Part shown: positions 1-8,433 of the stretch, piece by piece
How positions within the stretch are numbered: position 1 is the stretch's first letter
Layout: every line of letters starts with the position of its first letter
NCBI GenBank assembly: GCA_028293285.1
Contig: JAQGPC010000057.1
Coordinates: 1 to 45,201 of the forward strand
Direction of reading: 5' to 3'
Source of the DNA: Pedosphaera sp.
GTDB lineage: Bacteria > Verrucomicrobiota > Verrucomicrobiia > Limisphaerales > Pedosphaeraceae
DNA: 45,201 nucleotides
Made by a program: the position numbers and the translations under genes
The notes under the pieces: generated by a model
The model's input: only the letters and a program-made list of their open reading frames with translations
Told to the model about the DNA's origin: nothing
Database searches by the model: none

Positions 1-369
1 AAATTCAAACTCTTCGACGAAGTCCAACCGCGTAAGGTCTTTCTCGCCAGTCAACAAGGTGACTGCGACGACTTCGCCACGTTGGCAGCGGATGTCTTGC
101 ATGAGAAGGGTTATACCACCCGTCTCATCGCCGTCTTTATGGAAAAGCAGGTGCACGTCGTCTGTTACGTGAAGGAAGTCGGCGCTTACCTGGATTACAA
201 CAATCGCAAGAAACCCTCACCCTTGGTTCCCACCAATGGACGGCTCGCCGACATCGCAGGCAAAGTCGCCCGTTCGTTCCATCAACCTTGGATGAGTGTT
301 CTGGAATACACGTATAAGAATGGGGTCAAGCACACCGTGATGGCGGACTTTCCAACGCAACAGGGCTGA
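1..369 (+). CDS. Transglutaminase-like cysteine protease, C-terminal part (truncated by window start)
   Basis: The reading frame is open from base 1 and stops with TGA at 367-369, so this is the last 122 residues of a longer protein whose start lies outside the window. Counting from base 1, the motif GDCDDFA places a cysteine at residue 22, followed by a histidine at 52 (in VHVVCYV) and an aspartate at 65 (in AYLDYNN). This Cys-His-Asp order and spacing is that of the transglutaminase/papain-like core, in which cysteine is the nucleophile. A TTG at 82 could be read as a start, but it would exclude the cysteine and is therefore unlikely. The substrate and cell location cannot be judged because the N-terminus is missing. 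The fold assignment is inferred from the motifs alone. Confidence 0.6.
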   Translation, partial: KFKLFDEVQPRKVFLASQQGDCDDFATLAADVLHEKGYTTRLIAVFMEKQVHVVCYVKEVGAYLDYNNRKKPSPLVPTNGRLADIAGKVARSFHQPWMSVLEYTYKNGVKHTVMADFPTQQG

Positions 370-829
370 CTCGTTTAATACGCTGGGCAACAATATTCTA
401 CCGCTGGGGATAATCGCCCATTTGCTTTGGTTTAAACCGTAAAATATAATTGAGTAGTTCGGCGGATTGGAGTTTTTGCCGCTTCCTCCAAAACTTCTGC
501 TGGTTCAGCGAGGGCAAAAGTCCTCAGGAAGGCACCCTGAATCCAGTGGCCGTCGGCGTGCGGGCTCCAGCCGGAAGGGACTTTTGGTGCAAAAGGTTTC
601 TTAGTCAAGGGCCGAAGCAGAGCGGCGTCAGGCTTTTGAACGGCTGGAACCCGACCTTCTCTTTATGTGAATCCTTCTTCGTTCAATATCTCTGATGGGT
701 TCTGTTCCCCACTTAATATCTGTCTTCATGCTAGTTACGTTTTGATGGATAAGGACAAAGTTTGTCTGGTCGTGTAAATGGCCTGCGGAAACTTGCCTTA
801 TTATTAACTTTTAATCCGGGAATAATATC
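370..829. other. 460-base intergenic region with pairing potential, no convincing gene
   Basis: An 81-codon open frame at 450-695 crosses this gap, but it has no ribosome site, has a cysteine/tryptophan-rich composition unlike the neighbours and matches no family I know. The stretch of about 472-600 has several complementary segments. TTTTGCC near 474 can pair with GGCAAAA near 509. AAAAGTCC near 512 can pair with GGACTTTT near 580, which can instead fold locally as CTTTTG-GTG-CAAAAG. No known riboswitch or small RNA consensus was recognised. The last 100 bases are AT-rich and probably hold the promoter of the following gene, but no clear -35/-10 pair stands out. Confidence 0.4.
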
Positions 830-2662
830 ATGTCGGCCACAGTGGGTGACTTTCTAGTAAAGCGTCTTTCAGAATGGGGAGTAAAGCGCATCTATGGTTA
901 TCCCGGCGATGGCATAAACGGCATCATGGGCGCGCTGGAAAAGGCGAAAAAGAAAATGGACTTCATCCAGGTTCGCCATGAAGAAATGGCCGCCTTCATG
1001 GCCTGTGCTCACGCAAAATTTACCGGTGAAGTAGGAATTTGTTGTGCCACTTCCGGCCCCGGAGCCATTCACCTTTTAAACGGCCTTTATGATGCCAAGT
1101 TGGATCACCAGCCTGTGGTTGCCATCGTCGGCCAATCTTCCCGTGCCGCCTTGGGCGGTGATTACCAGCAGGAAGTTGACTTGGTTTCCCTCTTCAAAGA
1201 TGTCGCGCATGAATACGTTCAAATGGCGACCGTGCCGGCTCAGATGCGTCACTTGATCGATCGCGCCATCCGCATTGCCTTGGTCGAGCGAACTGTCACT
1301 TGCATCATTATTCCCAACGACTTGCAGGAATGTCCGGCGGAGCCTGTTCCGCCTCACGAACACGCGACCATCCATTCGGGCATTGGCATCACTTCTCCGC
1401 GCGTCATTCCTTCACAAACCGATCTTCGCAAAGCCGCTGATATTCTGAATGCTGGCAAACGCGTTGGCATGCTCATCGGCGCGGGTTGCCTGCGGGCAAC
1501 GGATGAAGTCATCGAAGTCGCTGATATCCTCGGCGCAGGAGTTGCCAAGGCGCTGCTCGGCAAAGCCGCCGTTCCTGATGATCTCCCGTTCGTCACCGGT
1601 TCCATCGGCCTGCTCGGCACCAAACCGAGTTGGGATTTGATGATGGAATGTGACACGCTGCTGATGGTCGGTAGCAATTTTCCCTATCCGGAATTTCTTC
1701 CCAAGGAAGGCGCGGCTCGCGGTGTCCAAATTGATATTGATGGACGCGTGCTCAGCATTCGCTATCCCATGGAACTTAATTTGATTGGCGACAGCGCGGA
1801 AACCCTCCGTGCGCTTATTCCTTTGCTCGAGCGCAAGACGGATCGTTCCTGGCGTGAAAAAATTGAAAAAGGCGTTCAGGATTGGTGGAAAGTTCTGGAA
1901 GCGCGTGCTATGAACACTGCCAATCCCATCAATCCACAACGCCTCTTCTGGGAACTTTCCCCTCGCCTGCCTGACCGCTGCATTCTTTCCGCCGATTCTG
2001 GGACTTCGGCCAGTTGGTATGCGCGCGATATCAAAATCCGGCGCGGCATGATGGGTTCGCTTTCCGGAGGTCTCGCCACCATGGGGCCGGGGGTTCCTTA
2101 CGCCATCGCCGCCAAGTTTGCCTTTCCTGACCGTGTGGCAATTGCCCTCGTCGGCGATGGCGCCATGCAAATGAATGGCATCAATGGCCTTATCACTATT
2201 TCCAAATACTGGCAGGAATGGGCCGACCCGCGCTTGATTGTGCTCGTTTTGAACAACCGCGATCTCAACATGGTCACTTGGGAGCAACGGGCCATGTCCG
2301 GTTTCCCCAAGTTTGAAGAATCCCAAAATCTTCCCGAATTCCCCTATGCGGTTTACGCTGAAATGCTCGGCCTGAAAGGTATCCGGGTAAGAGAACCCGA
2401 TGAAATCGCCGCCGCCTGGGAACTTGCCTTTGCCGAACAGCGACCTGTGGTGATTGATGCCTACACCGATCCGGAAGTGCCAACCTTGCCTCCCCATATC
2501 TCGCAGGAACAGGCCATCAATTATGCCAAGGCCATCATCAAAGGCGACCCGAATTCTCGCGCCATGATCCGCCAATCTTATAAGGAAATGGTTGATAGTT
2601 GGCTGCCTCATCCCGCCCACGAACATGCGGGCAATGGACGTTCTTCTACCCGAAAAAAATGA
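830..2662 (+). CDS. Thiamine-diphosphate-dependent enzyme, pyruvate oxidase (PoxB)-like
   Basis: The 610-residue protein has the three-domain layout of the POX/acetolactate synthase family. The N-terminal pyrimidine-binding domain has the proton-relay glutamate at residue 51 in VRHEEMAA. A central Rossmann-like domain spans roughly residues 195-330. The C-terminal diphosphate-binding domain has the GDG motif at 442-444, with the paired asparagines of LNNRDLN about 28 residues later. PoxB oxidises pyruvate to acetate and CO2 and passes electrons to quinone. This protein is somewhat longer than E. coli PoxB (572), and its lysine/arginine-rich C-terminus is not obviously the lipid-binding helix of PoxB, so the electron acceptor and even the substrate are open. 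The ATG at 830 begins exactly at the conserved family N-terminus. A DUF2231 gene follows 10 bases downstream, suggesting cotranscription. Confidence 0.8.
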   Translation: MSATVGDFLVKRLSEWGVKRIYGYPGDGINGIMGALEKAKKKMDFIQVRHEEMAAFMACAHAKFTGEVGICCATSGPGAIHLLNGLYDAKLDHQPVVAIVGQSSRAALGGDYQQEVDLVSLFKDVAHEYVQMATVPAQMRHLIDRAIRIALVERTVTCIIIPNDLQECPAEPVPPHEHATIHSGIGITSPRVIPSQTDLRKAADILNAGKRVGMLIGAGCLRATDEVIEVADILGAGVAKALLGKAAVPDDLPFVTGSIGLLGTKPSWDLMMECDTLLMVGSNFPYPEFLPKEGAARGVQIDIDGRVLSIRYPMELNLIGDSAETLRALIPLLERKTDRSWREKIEKGVQDWWKVLEARAMNTANPINPQRLFWELSPRLPDRCILSADSGTSASWYARDIKIRRGMMGSLSGGLATMGPGVPYAIAAKFAFPDRVAIALVGDGAMQMNGINGLITISKYWQEWADPRLIVLVLNNRDLNMVTWEQRAMSGFPKFEESQNLPEFPYAVYAEMLGLKGIRVREPDEIAAAWELAFAEQRPVVIDAYTDPEVPTLPPHISQEQAINYAKAIIKGDPNSRAMIRQSYKEMVDSWLPHPAHEHAGNGRSSTRKK

Positions 2663-2672
2663 AAGGAAATTT

Positions 2673-3128
2673 ATGGAAACTACTGCAAGCATTAAAAAAC
2701 ATCCCATCCATGTTATGCTCGTTGCCATTCCGCTTGGCCTTTGGATATTTTCGCTCGTCTGCGATTTAATCCATTTCTTCAGCGGCAATTCGGAATGGGC
2801 AACCGTGGCGTACTACACCCTTGCCGGTGGTATCATTACCGCCCTGCTCGCCGCCATTCCCGGTTTCATTGACCTGCTCTCGATCACAGAACCAAAATTA
2901 AGACGCATCGGGGTCAGTCACATGATCATCAATCTCGTCGTCGTGGGATTATATGTCATTAACTTTTTCCTGCGGCACAGAAATCCAGTCGATATTAGCA
3001 AAGTGCCGGTGATCCTCTCCATCATCGGCGTCCTCCTGCTTTCCGTTTCCGGCTGGCTGGGCGGAGAACTGGTGCACGTGTATCGCGTCAGCGTGGCGGA
3101 ACCCAGGACCATTCCGCCAAAACCTTGA
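2673..3128 (+). CDS. DUF2231 family membrane protein
   Basis: The product is 151 residues. I chose ATG 2673 because it is preceded by AAAGGAAA at a good distance and begins just before the family signature HPIHVMLVAIPLGLW. An in-frame upstream start at 2592 would overlap the preceding gene and add residues unrelated to the family. Four hydrophobic segments are visible, at about residues 13-33, 45-68, 82-102 and 115-135. The family motifs AGGIITALLAAIPGFIDLL and GWLGGELV are present. DUF2231 proteins are integral membrane proteins, often found beside redox proteins, with no settled function. The gene lies 10 bases after the pyruvate oxidase-like gene and 56 bases before the DJ-1 gene, so the three probably form one transcript. 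Confidence 0.8.
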   Translation: METTASIKKHPIHVMLVAIPLGLWIFSLVCDLIHFFSGNSEWATVAYYTLAGGIITALLAAIPGFIDLLSITEPKLRRIGVSHMIINLVVVGLYVINFFLRHRNPVDISKVPVILSIIGVLLLSVSGWLGGELVHVYRVSVAEPRTIPPKP

Positions 3129-3184
3129 TTTCAAAACATTCTCCGGCGCGATTGTTCAGCCGGATAATAAAGAAAGGACATAAT

Positions 3185-3790
3185 ATGAATAATGATTTAA
3201 ATGGAAAAAAAGTGGCCATCCTCATTGAGAATGGCTTTGAACAGGTCGAAATGACCGGCCCGCGGGAAGCTCTCGATCAGGCTGGAGCTGAGACCGATAT
3301 TGTTTCACCTTCCGAAAAAAAAGTGAAGGGCTGGGATCACACCAAGTGGGGTCGCAGCTTCAAGGTGGACGTCCCGCTCGCTGAAGCCAAGGCCGATGAA
3401 TACGATGCCTTGCTCCTTCCCGGCGGCGTCATGAATCCCGACAAACTCCGTCGCAACCAACAGGCGTTGGATTTTGTTAAAAGTTTCTTCAATGCTGGCA
3501 AGCCCGTGGCTGCCATCTGCCACGCTCCATGGACTCTGATTGACGCGGAAGTTGTGCGGGGACGCCGAATGACCTCCTTTCATTCCGTCCAAACCGATTT
3601 GAAAAACGCTGGCGCCAATTGGGTGGATGAAGAAGTCGTGGTGGACAACGGCCTGATAACAAGTCGCCAGCCATCCGATATTCCCGCCTTCAATCAAAAG
3701 ATCATCGAGGAATTCGGCGAAGGCATTCATAAGCCGGAGCAAACACCGGAACACGCAGGCCATGCGATGGCAGGCGATGGGGTAAGTTAA
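3185..3790 (+). CDS. DJ-1/PfpI family protein (class I glutamine amidotransferase-like)
   Basis: The 201-residue cytosolic protein starts at ATG 3185 behind AGAAAGGACA. It has the nucleophile elbow AICHAPW with cysteine at 112 and adjacent histidine at 113, and the conserved acidic residue at 15 (in ENGFEQVE) that tunes the cysteine in DJ-1 relatives. The conserved LLLPGGVMNPDKLR segment is at about 77-90. Members act as stress proteins with glyoxalase, deglycase or peptidase activities. Which applies here cannot be read from sequence. An upstream in-frame start at 3125 would overlap the end of the DUF2231 gene and adds non-family residues. The histidine/methionine-containing tail after residue 185 is poorly conserved in such proteins. 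Its position after a pyruvate oxidase-like gene suggests an oxidative or carbonyl stress unit. Confidence 0.85.
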   Translation: MNNDLNGKKVAILIENGFEQVEMTGPREALDQAGAETDIVSPSEKKVKGWDHTKWGRSFKVDVPLAEAKADEYDALLLPGGVMNPDKLRRNQQALDFVKSFFNAGKPVAAICHAPWTLIDAEVVRGRRMTSFHSVQTDLKNAGANWVDEEVVVDNGLITSRQPSDIPAFNQKIIEEFGEGIHKPEQTPEHAGHAMAGDGVS

Positions 3791-3800
3791 AAATAAAACC

Positions 3801-3832
3801 GAGCTCCGGATGGTTTTGCCCGTCCGAAGCTC
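3801..3832. repeat. Hairpin after DJ-1 gene
   Basis: The arms GAGCTCCGGA (3801-3810) and TCCGAAGCTC (3823-3832) are complementary except for one position. On the + strand no T-run follows. On the - strand the hairpin is followed by GGTTTTATTTTT, which is more terminator-like, yet no - strand gene precedes it. It may act as a 3'-end stabiliser for the upstream transcript. Confidence 0.4.
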
Positions 3833-3864
3833 ACAACCATTCAAGAAAGGCAGGTTGTTGAATT

Positions 3865-4014
3865 ATGGGTGCAGGTTGGATTATAGCAGGCATTTTCATT
3901 GCGCTTTGTTTCATTGTTCTCATGTGGCAGGGAAGCCGAAAGCAACGGACTTCTCTTCCGGAAGAAAATCAGCCTCCCGAACCAATCAAGCGCGGCAAAT
4001 ATCTGAATAAATAG
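3865..4014 (+). CDS. Small single-span membrane protein, 49 residues
   Basis: The frame starts with ATG at 3865, preceded by AAGAAAGGCAGG, a better ribosome site than most genes in this window have. It ends with TAG at 4012-4014. The product starts [18 protein letters not shown], giving one membrane helix at about residues 3-22. A basic stretch (GSRKQR) follows, so the N-terminus is likely outside and the C-terminus inside. The tail is short and proline/charge-rich. It lies 74 bases after the DJ-1 gene on the same strand and could be part of that transcript. No family was recognised. The good ribosome site and clean helix/basic layout are the reasons for calling it real. Confidence 0.6.
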   Translation: MGAGWIIAGIFIALCFIVLMWQGSRKQRTSLPEENQPPEPIKRGKYLNK

Positions 4015-4069
4015 TTTCAGTGCTACTACGCGAGCTTTAATAAATTGCTTTAAGATTATTTATCACTCG

Positions 4070-4097
4070 TTGCCGAATCGGATTTCTGTGCCATACT
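4070..4097 (+). promoter_or_regulatory. Candidate promoter of the aldo/keto reductase gene
   Basis: TTGCCG (4070-4075) and CATACT (4092-4097) are separated by 16 bases. The predicted start of transcription falls only a few bases before ATG 4106, so the message would be leaderless or nearly so. This fits the absence of a ribosome site. It is a pattern match only. Confidence 0.4.
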
Positions 4098-4105
4098 TTG
4101 CGCGC

Positions 4106-5287
4106 ATGAAATACCGACGCTTTGGCCGCACTGAATTGGCAATGCCTGTAATCTCCTGTGGCGGGATGCGCTATCAGTTCAAATGGCAGGATGTTGATCC
4201 AAAGGACGTCCCCCGGGAAAACCAGCAAAATCTCGAAGCTACCATTCATCGGGCAATCGAACTCGGCATCAATCACATCGAAACCGCGCGCGGCTACGGT
4301 TCTTCTGAAATGCAACTCGGCTCGGTCCTGCCCGCCCTGCCCCGCGACAAAATCATCGTCCAGACCAAGGTTGCCCCACAGGAACGCGCTGAGGATTTTC
4401 TCGAAACGTTTGAGAAATCCATGCGATACCTCAAGCTGGATTACGTCGATTTACTTTCCTTGCACGGCGTAAACAATCGCCAACTGCTGGATCATTCACT
4501 CAAGAAAAACGGCTGCATTGCCGCCGCGCGAAAACTGCAAAAAGAAGGCCGTATTCGGCACCTCGGTTTCTCCACTCACGCCACCACCGATATCATCCTG
4601 GATGCGATCAAGAGCGACGAATTCGATTACGTCAACGTCCATTGGTATTTTGTCAATGACCTGAACTGGTCCACCATCGAAGCTGCCCACCAGCGCGACA
4701 TGGGCGTCTTCATTATCAGTCCCAACGACAAAGGCGGGAAACTTTACGACCCTCCACAAAAACTGGTGGATCTTTGCGCGCCGCTTTCGCCCATGGTTTT
4801 TAATGACCTTTACTGCCTTGCCCGGCACGAAGTGCATACTTTGAGTTGCGGAGCCGCAAAACCGAGTGACTTCGATGAACACATCAAGGCGCTCGCTTAT
4901 TACGATAATATTCCGGCTACCATCGCGCCGATTGAACAGCGCCTGCGTGAGGAAATGGAACGCACCCTCGGAAAAGAATGGTGCCGCTGCTGGTTCGAGG
5001 GATTACCGCAATACGTGGATGTTCCCGGCCAAATCAACATTTTGGAAATCCTTCGCCTCTGGACTTACGCCAAGTCCCTCGACCTCACTGCTTGGGGCAA
5101 AATGCGCTATAACCTGCTCGGTCAGGCCGACCACTGGTTTCCCGGTGAGAATTCCTCCAAGGGTGAAGAGTTGGACCTTGCTGCAGCCCTAAGTCGCAGC
5201 CCGTTTGCAAAAAAGATTCCAGCAATTCTTAAAGAAGCTCACGAAATGCTCTTCGAAGCACCTAAAAAACGACTGAGCGAAAGTTGA
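4106..5287 (+). CDS. Aldo/keto reductase (COG1453-like) with degenerate C-terminal ferredoxin region
   Basis: The 393-residue protein starts at ATG 4106, giving the family N-terminus [20 protein letters not shown]. An upstream TTG at 4070 would add 12 unrelated residues and is more likely part of the promoter. The AKR catalytic tetrad (Asp, Tyr, Lys, His in the family) appears as Glu 59, Tyr 64, Lys 88 and His 120. The usual FDTA segment reads [14 protein letters not shown]1453 members carry a 4Fe-4S ferredoxin-like segment near the C-terminus. Here that area (about 290-320) keeps only Cys 293 and Cys 295, while the proline/glycine/leucine framework around [14 protein letters not shown] remains. 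The enzyme probably reduces a carbonyl with NAD(P)H, but the substrate is unknown and cluster binding looks lost. It converges on the skp gene with a 43-base gap. Confidence 0.8.
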   Translation: MKYRRFGRTELAMPVISCGGMRYQFKWQDVDPKDVPRENQQNLEATIHRAIELGINHIETARGYGSSEMQLGSVLPALPRDKIIVQTKVAPQERAEDFLETFEKSMRYLKLDYVDLLSLHGVNNRQLLDHSLKKNGCIAAARKLQKEGRIRHLGFSTHATTDIILDAIKSDEFDYVNVHWYFVNDLNWSTIEAAHQRDMGVFIISPNDKGGKLYDPPQKLVDLCAPLSPMVFNDLYCLARHEVHTLSCGAAKPSDFDEHIKALAYYDNIPATIAPIEQRLREEMERTLGKEWCRCWFEGLPQYVDVPGQINILEILRLWTYAKSLDLTAWGKMRYNLLGQADHWFPGENSSKGEELDLAAALSRSPFAKKIPAILKEAHEMLFEAPKKRLSES

Positions 5288-5291
5288 TCTT

Positions 5292-5309
5292 CGCAGGGCA
5301 GAACCTGCG
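5292..5309. repeat. Short hairpin between convergent genes
   Basis: CGCAGG (5292-5297) and CCTGCG (5304-5309) form a perfect 6-bp stem with a 6-base loop, in the gap between the convergent aldo/keto reductase and skp genes. There is no T-run on either side, so calling it an intrinsic terminator would be a stretch. Confidence 0.3.
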
Positions 5310-5330
5310 CACTATTCGCCATCCAAACTG

Positions 5331-5963
5331 CTACTTTTTCGTCTCCTTCTTCTCTTCGGTTTTTGGAGCGTCTTTTGTCGAAGCCGCCGGTGGTGCCCCC
5401 ACATTTAATTGCGTGAGAATTGCATCCGTCATGTCGTTTTCGAGAGTGTTAAAAAGCACAATGGGCGTGCTGCTGATGCTTTCAGACGCGGTATCGATCA
5501 CCAGCGTGTAACCGCCGGTTTTGGCCTTCGCATTGATGACCGCGCGAATCTCCTGCAAAATCGTGTCCCGCATCCGCTTCTTTTGCGTGTCCAATTGGTC
5601 TCGCGCATTCCCCTCGAAAGTCCGGATGGTGTTCTCGCTTGCCTTGATATCGAGCAGTTTCGCTTCCGCCGCAGTCTTGCGCTTTTCCCGTTCTTCGGGC
5701 GTAACAGACTGGTCATTCGCAGCGGCGAGCAGCTTGGTGTATTCTTCCTTGATCTTGTTATAGTCGTCCACGTACGACTTGTATTCCTTGTCCAGGTCCG
5801 AGCCTCGTTCCTTCAAGGCGGCTTCTGCCTGCTGACGCTTCCAATAATTATCAAACACCTTGCGCAGGTCGATGGTTGCGATCTTCGTCTCGGCCAATGC
5901 TGGCACCGTTAACAACAGGCTTACTGCCAAGACCGGTATGATTCTCTTAAAATTAATTTTCAT
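5331..5963 (-). CDS. skp: OmpH/Skp family periplasmic chaperone
   Basis: The 210-residue protein has a signal peptide with hydrophobic core IIPVLAVSLLLTVPALA, cleaved near residue 24 after ALA. The mature part starts with the family signature TKIATIDLRKVFDNYWKRQQAE. A long charged region, about residues 40-125, is predicted coiled coil, as in the tentacles of Skp. The body strand segment GGYTLVIDTASESISSTPIVLF follows. The C-terminal tail is lysine/glutamate-rich and longer than in E. coli Skp. Skp holds unfolded outer-membrane proteins in the periplasm on their way to BamA. The gene starts 10 bases after bamA on the same strand, the classical bamA-skp arrangement. The convergent neighbour lies 43 bases downstream. 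Confidence 0.88.
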   Translation of the reverse strand: MKINFKRIIPVLAVSLLLTVPALAETKIATIDLRKVFDNYWKRQQAEAALKERGSDLDKEYKSYVDDYNKIKEEYTKLLAAANDQSVTPEEREKRKTAAEAKLLDIKASENTIRTFEGNARDQLDTQKKRMRDTILQEIRAVINAKAKTGGYTLVIDTASESISSTPIVLFNTLENDMTDAILTQLNVGAPPAASTKDAPKTEEKKETKK

Positions 5964-5973
5964 GTTTTATAAA

Positions 5974-8424
5974 TTATAATGGACGGGTAAATCCAACACC
6001 AAACTGGAACTTACCACTATTGCTGTTGAATATATCATGCGTGATGGGAATGCCATAGTCCAATCGTAACGGCCCGATCGGCAGATCCAACCGCAACCCG
6101 ATACCCCAGTTGTCACTATAAGATCCAACACTGGATACTTTCCTTTGCTTGGTTATTGGATCTATTTGCACCGGATCCACGACCACGCTGCTGAAACTGT
6201 ATGGATTCTGATATACACCTCCAATATCATAAAACATCGCAAAACGCAGGCGTGAAATCACCGGGATACTATACTCCACGGACCCCATCCAGTATGTATC
6301 ACCGCCAACAGGTTCCGTGGCGCCCGTGCCCGTGGTTTCGCGTGGTCCAACCCCTCGATAATCATAACCACGCAGTGAATACTGTCCGCCCAGATAATAA
6401 CGCTCATAAAATGGCACGTCTCGTGAACCGGACCAGTTATCAGCAACTCCCGCGCGACCGACAATTTCCAAAACATGGTCCTTGGCAAAGCCTTTGAAGT
6501 ACCACGCCGTCTTCGCTTCCAATTTGTAGAAGCTTCTGTCTCCGCCTAATGGTCCGCCAACCAATTCTCCTGATAGCTCCGACCGCTGGCCCTTCGTTGG
6601 AAGCATCGTATTGTTGCGCGTATCATAGGCAATGGAGGCGCCAAACCGTGAGAGCAAAGAATTTCCGGAATCCATCTTAATACTCGGCGGAGCACTTGTG
6701 CTCACATCCACGATCCCGACATTCTCGATGGTGTAGCTGATGCCGCCAATCAGGAAATCGCTGCCCAAAGCCCGCGTGAGGCCAAATCGCGCCCCGGTGC
6801 GCGTTTCATTGTAAAGGCTATCCAGACTCTGGAAGTTCAGCACGGAACGATACAAATCTACACTGAAAGTAAGCTTCCGGTTTAAGAACCAAGGTTCCAC
6901 GAACGAAATCAAATAATCCTGGCGCTCCGTTCCCAACTGGACACGCAGGCGGAACTTCTGTCCACCACCAGTGAAGTATGGCGGCCTGAACAAATCGAAG
7001 TTCGATTGGCTGACTTCTGCAAACCCCAAAAGACTGTCCACCGTGCTGAAGCCCGCGCCAAAGGTAAATTGTCCCGTGGACTTCTCCTCGACTCCCACGA
7101 TCAAGTTTTTATGGTTTGGAATTACCGTTGGCTCCGGCCGGGTCTCCACCTTCTCAAAAAACGCCAACCCCTTAAGACGCTCTTCACTTAGCTTAACCCG
7201 CACCATGTCGAACGTGTCTCCGGGCGAAACTGCCAACTCACGGCGGATGACCTTGTCCTTGGTCTTGCTGTTCCCCTTGATTTCAATTTTTTCAATATAC
7301 TGCTTCTCACCGGAATCCACTGTATATTCCAAATCCATCGTGCCGTTTTGGGTATTAGCCATTTTAGCCACCCGCAGATTGGCGCCTTGCTTCACATCTA
7401 TGTAGCCGCGCGACCCATAAAAATCTTCCACCGCATGAATATCATCCGCGAGCGCATCCGGCGTGAAGGTCATCCCGGCATCCGCCTCCAAACCATGCGG
7501 TCCAATTGCCTTCTTGGAACGACTCCGCTCATGCTGCAACTTGAGACCGTTAAAAATATCGTTGGTGCTGAAAAGCAGGTTCCCCTTGAATGTGACCGCT
7601 CCCACCTTGTAAAGAGTTCCTTCATTGATCACGAACTCGATCTTCATCGTCCTCGGGGTCGGGTTGGTGATCTTGATGTCTTTGATCTCAAAATCGATGT
7701 AGCCCTTGTTCCGGTAAAAGTCCGCCAGCTTTTCCTTGTCTTCGTCAAATTGATCTTCCTTGAAAATTCCACTCCGCGTAATCCAGGAGAACAACCAATG
7801 CTTGCGCGTCTTGATGACCTTGCGCAGCCTCTTTTGCGTGAAGGCATTCGCGCCGGTAAAATCTACCTCTACAATTTTGATCTTCGGGCTTTCCTGGATT
7901 TCGAACGTCACACTCGCGCGTCCCGCCGCTTCGTCATAATTGTTGATCACGTACTTGACGGTCGTGCGGGGATAGCCCGACTTCTGGTACATCTTTTGAA
8001 TCTCCTGGCTGTCTGAAAAAAGTTTACGCTCGTCCAAAGGTTCGCCGATCTTGGAAGTGACCTTCTTCATCAACTTGGTGACGCTATATTTTGTATTCCC
8101 TTCAAACTTGATTGACGTCAGCCGGAGTTTCCCTTGGAGGATATAAGTCAGCACCACCCCCTGGTCGGTCAGTTTATCCAGGACTTGGATGTTGTAGAAG
8201 AAACCGGTGGCATAAAGATTTTTGACATCATCATCCACACTCGTCCGCACGTACGGGTCGCCTACCTTGACATGAATGTTTGCGCGAACCAGGTCCTCGC
8301 TCACCACGGCTGGTCCAACATTGGTGACCACGATTTGCGCGACCTTGTCCTGTCCCGATGACAGCGGCACCCAGGCAAGCAACAAAAATAAAAATAAACC
8401 ACCGCGGCGCATCAAGGATTTCAT
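5974..8424 (-). CDS. bamA: Outer membrane protein assembly factor BamA
   Basis: The 816-residue protein begins with a signal peptide (hydrophobic stretch GLFLFLLLAWVPLSS, cleavage near residue 25). Five POTRA repeats follow at roughly residues 27-430, with typical openings such as LRLTSIKFEGNTKYS and YIEKIEIKGNSKTKDKVIRREL. A 16-stranded Omp85 barrel fills the rest. The barrel has the loop-6 motif in the segment YSLRGYDYRGVGP, and the chain ends with an aromatic-containing beta signal, FQFGVGFTRPL. BamA folds and inserts beta-barrel proteins into the outer membrane. It lies 9 bases after dnaB and 10 bases before skp on the same strand, so all three are probably cotranscribed. The length is typical for the family (about 800). 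Confidence 0.95.
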   Translation of the reverse strand: MKSLMRRGGLFLFLLLAWVPLSSGQDKVAQIVVTNVGPAVVSEDLVRANIHVKVGDPYVRTSVDDDVKNLYATGFFYNIQVLDKLTDQGVVLTYILQGKLRLTSIKFEGNTKYSVTKLMKKVTSKIGEPLDERKLFSDSQEIQKMYQKSGYPRTTVKYVINNYDEAAGRASVTFEIQESPKIKIVEVDFTGANAFTQKRLRKVIKTRKHWLFSWITRSGIFKEDQFDEDKEKLADFYRNKGYIDFEIKDIKITNPTPRTMKIEFVINEGTLYKVGAVTFKGNLLFSTNDIFNGLKLQHERSRSKKAIGPHGLEADAGMTFTPDALADDIHAVEDFYGSRGYIDVKQGANLRVAKMANTQNGTMDLEYTVDSGEKQYIEKIEIKGNSKTKDKVIRRELAVSPGDTFDMVRVKLSEERLKGLAFFEKVETRPEPTVIPNHKNLIVGVEEKSTGQFTFGAGFSTVDSLLGFAEVSQSNFDLFRPPYFTGGGQKFRLRVQLGTERQDYLISFVEPWFLNRKLTFSVDLYRSVLNFQSLDSLYNETRTGARFGLTRALGSDFLIGGISYTIENVGIVDVSTSAPPSIKMDSGNSLLSRFGASIAYDTRNNTMLPTKGQRSELSGELVGGPLGGDRSFYKLEAKTAWYFKGFAKDHVLEIVGRAGVADNWSGSRDVPFYERYYLGGQYSLRGYDYRGVGPRETTGTGATEPVGGDTYWMGSVEYSIPVISRLRFAMFYDIGGVYQNPYSFSSVVVDPVQIDPITKQRKVSSVGSYSDNWGIGLRLDLPIGPLRLDYGIPITHDIFNSNSGKFQFGVGFTRPL

Positions 8425-8433
8425 CGGCTATTA

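Noticed and set aside
470..610. Cobalamin or other known riboswitch in the 370-829 gap
   Set aside because: Some words resemble parts of a B12 box on the reverse strand, but the order and core elements do not fit and the downstream gene is unrelated.
450..695. 81-codon open frame upstream of the pyruvate oxidase-like gene
   Set aside because: No ribosome site, composition unlike neighbours, and overlaps pairing-prone sequence. No family match.
1412..2788. 458-codon frame on the - strand across the pyruvate oxidase-like gene
   Set aside because: It is a mirror of a strongly coding + strand frame. It has no family features and a composition typical of antisense translation.
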